In this document: one piece after another, positions 20,520-20,609 of the stretch
Numbering within the stretch: position 1 is the stretch's first letter
Layout: each line of letters begins with the position of its first letter
DNA from: PXAH01 sp964605645
GTDB lineage: Bacteria > Omnitrophota > Gorgyraeia > Duberdicusellales > 4484-171
NCBI GenBank assembly: GCA_964605645.1
Contig: CAZSDJ010000030.1
Span: 1-20,609 of the forward strand
Length of the DNA stretch: 20,609 nucleotides
Direction of reading: 5' to 3'
The notes under the pieces: model-generated
What the model was told of the DNA's origin: nothing
What the model saw: the letters and a program-made list of their open reading frames with translations, nothing else
Database searches by the model: none
Made by a program: the position numbers and the translations under genes

Positions 20520-20609
20520 CTAAAGTGTCTGAGAATCTATTCTTTCTGAATAAAACCCCTCATCTACTATGCGTACAAGCGGCGCTTTCCAATCAAAACA
20601 GGTCTCTAT
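20520..20609 (-). CDS. Possible C-terminal end of a minus-strand gene
   Basis: From the right edge one minus-strand frame stays open for 29 codons and ends with TAG at 20520-20522; the other two minus-strand frames stop within 14 codons. The tail (DWKAPLVRIVDEGFYSERID and so on) looks protein-like, but I do not recognise a family from so little. If real, the gene converges on the 17897-20308 gene. Confidence 0.35.
   Translation of the reverse strand: METCFDWKAPLVRIVDEGFYSERIDSQTL

Overview
The window is AT-rich, gene-dense bacterial chromosome, about 38-40% GC by eye. Genes are tightly packed, often overlap by 4 bp as ATGA, and usually have AGGAGG-type ribosome binding sites. Most are single-copy housekeeping genes. 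The tRNA with CAT anticodon lacks an encoded CCA. Heptamer-repeat hairpins, a GC-rich palindromic island and a Thermotoga/archaeal-type AhcY suggest an uncultured bacterial lineage (Margulisbacteria/WOR-1, Omnitrophota or similar), but taxonomy cannot be fixed from this sequence. No phage, IS transposase, CRISPR array or rRNA was seen.

Layout. 1-86: start of a phosphofructokinase-like gene (minus). 102-171: heptamer array that folds as a long hairpin. 168-5041 (minus): compact run yebC-ruvC-ruvA-scpB-metK-ahcY, combining Holliday-junction processing, chromosome condensation and the S-adenosylmethionine cycle. 5143-6260: rnhA and a coiled-coil zinc-ribbon protein. 6264-6600: tRNA(CAT) with its own promoter, a duplicated tRNA 3' end and a small folded repeat element. 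6601-7250: thioredoxin plus a small charged helical protein. 7319-9319: recQ followed by an uncatalogued 57-residue gene. 9320-9494: GC-rich palindromic spacer. 9495-13420: a signalling operon with a truncated response regulator, an 840-residue multi-PAS histidine kinase with an N-terminal Rossmann domain, a single receiver and a double receiver. No DNA-binding or enzymatic output domain is present. A strong promoter and an intrinsic terminator precede this operon. 13595-14883: rarA broken by one missing base. 14961-15233 (plus): PQ-loop/SemiSWEET-like membrane protein. 15252-17082 (minus): N-terminal-rubredoxin rubrerythrin, a lipoprotein with a membrane segment, and MscS. 17177-20308 (plus): an exported L-isoaspartyl methyltransferase followed 3 bp later by a 14-helix spermidine-synthase-like membrane protein. 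20309-20609: diverged direct repeats and the probable tail of a minus-strand gene.

Items most worth a second look: divergent promoters for mscS and the exported methyltransferase that both seem to yield leaderless mRNAs; the methyltransferase/membrane SAM-fold pair; the promoter-terminator leader and output-less signalling operon; the tRNA 3'-end duplication around a folded element; and the 57-residue gene after recQ. Two frameshifts (rarA and the truncated receiver) each lack one base in a homopolymer and lie about 1.2 kb apart, so assembly error must be excluded.
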